Assembly (NCBI GenBank): GCA_003694325.1
Contig: RFKJ01000241.1
Span: forward strand, 1 to 5,248
Source of the DNA: Deltaproteobacteria bacterium
GTDB lineage: Bacteria; Myxococcota_A; UBA796; UBA2385
Reading direction: 5' to 3'
DNA length: 5,248 nt
Position 1 is the stretch's first letter. Each line of letters begins with the position of its first letter. Below the pieces are notes generated by a model that had not been told where the DNA came from, did no database searches, and saw only the letters and a list, made by a program, of their open reading frames with translations. Of the stretch, positions 1 through 5,248 are shown one piece after another. The position numbers were made by a program, and so were the translations under genes.

Positions 1-173
1 ATGTAGGGGGGCCAGTCCAGGGTGGCGAAGACCGCGGAGGTCGCCCGGCGGGCGTCGTCGCCCCGGGCGGGGATGGAGGCCAGTGCGCAACCGGCGGCCG
101 CACCGGCCTTGACCAGCAGGCTGCAGGCAACGCGGCGGGTGAGACCTGTCCCGACGGTTTCCCTCTTGTCCAC
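1..173 (-). CDS. Exported protein, N-terminal part; possible family 3 solute-binding protein (cut by the window edge)
   Basis: An open frame reads leftward from a GTG at 173-171 and stays open for 57 codons to the edge, so only the N-terminus is visible. A purine-rich GAGGA lies 8 bases before the GTG, and about seven eighths of the codons end in G or C, which supports a real gene. The N-terminus looks like an export signal: T12-R13-R14, then a mostly hydrophobic stretch (residues 15-32, with a Lys at 22), then small residues offering signal peptidase sites. The twin arginines followed by VKAGAAAG resemble a Tat signal, but the motif is loose. Cys29 in AAGC is a weak lipobox. Soon after the signal comes TLDWPPY (residues 51-57). 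An (E/D)WPPY motif near the mature N-terminus is typical of family 3 periplasmic solute-binding proteins of amino-acid ABC transporters and related sensors. That assignment rests on one short motif and is tentative. The gene sits 23 bp after the lipoprotein gene and is probably in its operon. Confidence 0.62.
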   Translation of the reverse strand, partial: MDKRETVGTGLTRRVACSLLVKAGAAAGCALASIPARGDDARRATSAVFATLDWPPY

Positions 174-181
174 AGTATACG

Positions 182-186
182 TCCTC
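182..186 (-). promoter_or_regulatory. Ribosome binding site of the edge-truncated exported gene
   Basis: Read on the minus strand this is GAGGA, with 8 bases between it and the GTG at 173-171. It is the best Shine-Dalgarno match on the left side of the window and decides the start of the exported gene. It lies inside the 23-bp gap after the stop of the upstream lipoprotein gene, as expected for the second gene of an operon. Confidence 0.55.
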
Positions 187-196
187 GCGTCCCACC

Positions 197-619
197 TCAG
201 CGGGACAGCTCGCCGCGGCCGACGATGGGGGCGGTGGCCCCGGGCACCCATAGCTGGCAGCTTCCCTCGATGTCGTCGGCGTCCCGGGACCCCTCGAAGC
301 GCAGCGCCAGCTCCCCGGTGCCGCTGGGGATGGTCATCTCCAGGATGATCCCACCGCCGGCGCGTTCGCCGTCCAGGTCGACGTCGAAGATCCCGTCGTC
401 GGGGATGGTCACCGTGGCGACTCCCCGCAGGCGCCGGCCGAGGTCCTGCTCGATGACGATGTCGAGGAAGATGGGGCCTCCGTAGTCGCCATCGGAGAAG
501 TCGCAGTCGCCGGTCCAGGTCCCCCGGACGCTGCCGAACACGGCGCAGGCCGTGACGAGCAGCGCGGTGACGGTGCCGAGCAGCACGGCGCGGTCGGGGA
601 GAATCAGGCAGCGGTTCAC
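197..619 (-). CDS. Predicted small lipoprotein of unknown function
   Basis: The protein has 140 residues and a GTG start. Residues 1-24 form a short export signal: R3 and R10, then a hydrophobic run from A11 to A24. It ends in V22-T23-A24-C25, a good lipobox, so Cys25 is predicted to be lipidated and the protein membrane-anchored outside the cytoplasm. The mature part, about 115 residues, is rich in alternating hydrophobic, Gly, Asp and Thr residues (for example GTWTGDC at 33-39 and GVATVTIPDD at 66-75). This suggests an all-beta domain. Cys39 and Cys121 are the only cysteines after the lipidated one and could form a disulfide joining the ends of the domain. I do not recognise a family. The acidic Asp-rich loops might bind cations, but no known motif is visible. 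No strong ribosome binding site sits at the usual distance; an AGGA lies 13 bases upstream. The gene is divergent from carB and heads a probable operon with the exported gene after it. The lipoprotein call is fairly sure; the function is unknown. Confidence 0.78.
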   Translation of the reverse strand: MNRCLILPDRAVLLGTVTALLVTACAVFGSVRGTWTGDCDFSDGDYGGPIFLDIVIEQDLGRRLRGVATVTIPDDGIFDVDLDGERAGGGIILEMTIPSGTGELALRFEGSRDADDIEGSCQLWVPGATAPIVGRGELSR

Positions 620-640
620 GGCCCGGACTCTATCCTGTCC

Positions 641-660
641 GTTCCCCGTTCCCCGTTCCC
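641..660. repeat. 7-bp tandem repeat, GTTCCCC, just under three copies
   Basis: GTTCCCC occurs at 641-647 and 648-654 and is followed by GTTCCC at 655-660. The next base is G where a fourth C would complete the third copy. It lies inside the 94-bp divergent intergenic region, upstream of carB and of the lipoprotein gene on opposite strands. The 7-bp period does not match a helical turn, so three activator sites on one face of the helix are unlikely. Slippage-prone length variation between strains is another possibility. Confidence 0.8.
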
Positions 661-704
661 GTCGCCGGGCCAGCGGTTAGAGCGGTCGGCCACCCGCCCG
701 CCGC

Positions 705-710
705 GAGGGG
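705..710 (+). promoter_or_regulatory. Probable ribosome binding site of carB
   Basis: GAGGGG lies 3 bases before the ATG at 714. The sequence is a fair Shine-Dalgarno match, but the spacing is shorter than usual, so initiation may be moderate. The ATG itself is secured by protein similarity: the N-terminus MPQRTDIE aligns from residue 1 with the MPKRTDI start of E. coli CarB. Confidence 0.5.
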
Positions 711-713
711 CCC

Positions 714-3946
<3,233 letters not shown>

Positions 3947-3950
<4 letters not shown>

Positions 3951-4588
3951 CGGACGGTCCCATGCGCACCCTGTTCGTCGGCGACGTGCACGGCTGCCGC
4001 GACGAGCTGGCGCGGCTGCTCGATCTCGCCGATGCCGACCGGGTGATCCTGCTCGGAGACCTGTTCACCAAGGGGCCGGACCCGGGGGGGACCTGGAGGC
4101 TGATCCAGCAGCACCGGTGCGAGGCGGTGCTCGGCAACCACGACCTCGCCATCCTCAACCGGGCGCGGCGGGGTGGCCCGGTCGACCTGCCCGACGAGGC
4201 GGTGGCGTGGCTCGGGTCGCTGCCGCTGTTCATCCACGGAGAGGGGCCGGAGGGGCCGTGGGTGGCGGTCCACGCCGGCGTCGATCCGGGCGCCGGACCC
4301 GCCGGCACCACCATGGACCAGGCGGTGGCCATGCGCCGCTACCCCGGCGACAGCCCCGACGATCCGTTCTGGTGGTCGTTGTGGCGGGGGCCGCCGCTGG
4401 TGATCTACGGGCACGACGCCGTGCGGGGACTCGTCGACCGCCGACCGCACTCCCTGGGCCTGGACACCGGCTGCGTCTACGGGGGGGCGCTCAGCGGGTA
4501 CCTCGTGGAGGATGACCGGCTGCTGTCGGTGCCGGCCGGGCGGATCTACCGTCCGGTCCCGCCGGTTCCGCCGCCGGGGGTGCGCTGA
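3947..4588 (+). CDS. ApaH-like PPP-family metallophosphatase
   Basis: The 213-residue protein shows the calcineurin-like PPP phosphatase core in order: GDVHGC (12-17, D13 and H15), GDLFTKGPD (37-45, D38), GNHDLAIL (63-70, N64 and H65), VAVHAG (106-111, H109), YGHDAV (154-159, H156) and GLDTGCVYGG (171-180). These residues normally hold a pair of divalent metals and position water to attack a phosphoester. GPD and GNHD rather than DRG and GNHE are closer to ApaH, the symmetrical diadenosine tetraphosphatase, than to Ser/Thr protein phosphatases. At 213 residues, however, it is clearly shorter than ApaH at about 280. The substrate could be dinucleoside polyphosphates, phosphoproteins or another phosphoester. 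There is no signal peptide, so it should be cytosolic. The GTG start overlaps the carB stop as GTGA, which suggests translational coupling. An ATG at 3962 (residue 6) fits the usual MRxxxVGDVHG family start and is a real alternative, since neither start has a strong ribosome binding site. The family call is firm; the substrate is unknown. Confidence 0.92.
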
Positions 4589-4620
4589 ACGACGCGACAC
4601 GGTCGGGAGGGCGAACCGGG

Positions 4621-5248
4621 TCAGGATGGGGGAGGAATGGTCCGCGGACCGGTGGCCTCGTCGTCGAGTGCCCGGTGGACGAGGGCCCGGCGCAGGGCGG
4701 TGGCGAGCTGCTCGATCTGGAAGGGCTTGTGGACGACCTGCCAGGCAGGGTCGAGATCATCGACCCGTTCGGGGATGAAGCCGCTGACGATGACCACGCT
4801 GAGCCGGGGGAAGCGCTCGCAGAGCTGGTGGGCGAGGGTGATCCCGTCCATGCCCGGCATGACGACGTCGGTCACCAGCGCGTCGAAGGGCTGCTCGGCG
4901 GCGTCGATGGCCGCCAGTGCGTCCTCGGCGCTGGCCACGGCACGGGTCTGGTAGCCGCGGTCGGCCAGCTCGGTCCGGATCATCTCCCGGATGGCCTCCT
5001 CGTCCTCCACCACCAGGACGCGCCGGGCGCGGCCGACGATTGGCTCGGTGATCTCGGCGGGGTTGTCCTGGGCGCCGGGCAGCACGATGCGGAACCGGGC
5101 GCCGGGGCGCTCCTCGGTTCCCATGCGGCTGGGCAGCAGCTCGATCCGACCGCCGTGTTCGCGGACCACCCGGGCCACCACGCTCAGGCCGAGCCCGGTG
5201 CCCCGGCCGCTGCCCTTGGTGGTGAAGAACGGCTCCCAGATCAGCGAC
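4621..5248 (-). CDS. Hybrid sensor histidine kinase, C-terminal part with receiver domain (cut by the window edge)
   Basis: The frame is open from the right edge to a TGA at 4623-4621, giving 208 visible residues; the true start lies outside. Reading from the edge, EPFFTTK and, shortly after, GTGLGLSVV are the F and G2 boxes of a HATPase_c domain, which binds ATP for autophosphorylation. REHGGRIEL and ARFRIVLP close that domain. After a linker of about 18 residues comes a complete receiver domain, roughly 4887-5022 and further to about 4670. It has the acidic pocket VVEDEE, the phosphoacceptor Asp in VTDVVMPGMDG (codon 4869-4867), a Ser in VIVSG and a Lys in VHKPF. A short Pro-rich tail follows. 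A GTG at 5181 could look like a start, but it lies inside the ATPase domain (the second V of LSVVA) and would destroy it, so it is rejected. The signal sensed and the downstream partner are not visible. The gene is convergent with the phosphatase gene across a 32-bp gap with no clear terminator hairpin. Confidence 0.93.
   Translation of the reverse strand, partial: SLIWEPFFTTKGSGRGTGLGLSVVARVVREHGGRIELLPSRMGTEERPGARFRIVLPGAQDNPAEITEPIVGRARRVLVVEDEEAIREMIRTELADRGYQTRAVASAEDALAAIDAAEQPFDALVTDVVMPGMDGITLAHQLCERFPRLSVVIVSGFIPERVDDLDPAWQVVHKPFQIEQLATALRRALVHRALDDEATGPRTIPPPS

Larger units (their letters stand above)
620..713. promoter_or_regulatory. Divergent promoter region between the lipoprotein gene and carB
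   Basis: These 94 bp separate the start codons of two divergent genes and must hold, or lie close to, both promoters. On the minus strand TAGAGT (632-627) fits a TAnnnT -10 box. Its expected transcription start would fall at or next to the GTG at 619, which would give a leaderless message. On the plus strand TATCCT (631-636) is a -10 candidate for carB. Neither has a convincing TTGACA-like -35 box at the right spacing. Other structure is a 7-bp tandem repeat (641-660) and a direct repeat of AGCGGT at 672-677 and 681-686, which could be operator half-sites. I see no pyrimidine-type attenuator: there is no terminator hairpin with a T-run and no leader peptide. The assignments inside the region are guesses from short matches. 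Confidence 0.45.

Noticed and set aside
22..348. A 108-codon plus-strand frame at the left edge
   Set aside because: It is low-complexity Arg/Ala/Pro sequence opposite the two better-supported minus-strand exported genes and has no ribosome binding site.
661..713. A pyrimidine-responsive attenuator or riboswitch before carB
   Set aside because: The leader is very short, with only an imperfect GGCC/GGCC pairing around 668-691, no T-run and no leader peptide.
4589..4620. A terminator in the convergent gap after the phosphatase gene
   Set aside because: The 32 bp contain only weak self-complementarity (for example CGAC with GTCG) and no T-run on either strand, so I cannot support an intrinsic terminator.
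4637..4954. A 105-codon plus-strand frame opposite the receiver domain
   Set aside because: It is Ser/Arg/Ala-rich antisense of a receiver domain whose catalytic residues are all present on the other strand.

Overview
The window is high-GC bacterial chromosome (roughly 70% G+C by eye, with G or C at most third codon positions) and is gene-dense. It carries one unmistakable housekeeping gene, carB, flanked by less familiar genes. The lineage cannot be fixed from this sequence. The carbamoyl-phosphate synthase, the short PPP-family phosphatase and the kinase-receiver fusion would suit many high-GC Gram-negative or deep-branching phyla. The two exported proteins on the left show that it is a bacterium with active Sec/Tat and lipoprotein export. 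I see no insertion sequence, phage gene, CRISPR array, tRNA or rRNA.

Layout. Positions 1-619 hold two minus-strand genes that look co-transcribed: a small predicted lipoprotein (619 to 197) and, 23 bp downstream, the first 57 codons of an exported protein (173 to 1) that runs off the left edge. That second gene starts at a GTG with a good ribosome binding site, and its mature N-terminus contains an LDWPPY motif reminiscent of family 3 solute-binding proteins. A 94-bp divergent intergenic region (620-713) follows, holding a 7-bp tandem repeat. Then comes full-length carB (714-3950, plus strand), whose stop codon overlaps the GTG start of a small ApaH-like metallophosphatase (3947-4588). A 32-bp convergent gap separates this from a minus-strand gene entering from the right edge (5248 to 4621). 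That gene encodes the end of a histidine kinase ATPase domain followed by a C-terminal receiver domain.

How the genes relate. CarB is the large subunit of carbamoyl-phosphate synthase and feeds pyrimidine and arginine synthesis. Its small-subunit partner carA is not adjacent: the space directly upstream is the divergent promoter region. The phosphatase is probably translated together with CarB and may act on dinucleoside polyphosphates or phosphoproteins; a functional link to nucleotide metabolism is possible but unproven. The kinase-receiver gene and the exported pair are separate transcription units, and nothing in the window ties them to carB. Overall this is ordinary chromosomal territory. 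The observations worth a second look are modest: the edge-truncated exported gene, the unassigned lipoprotein, the orphan carB coupled to a phosphatase, and the repeat in the divergent promoter region.
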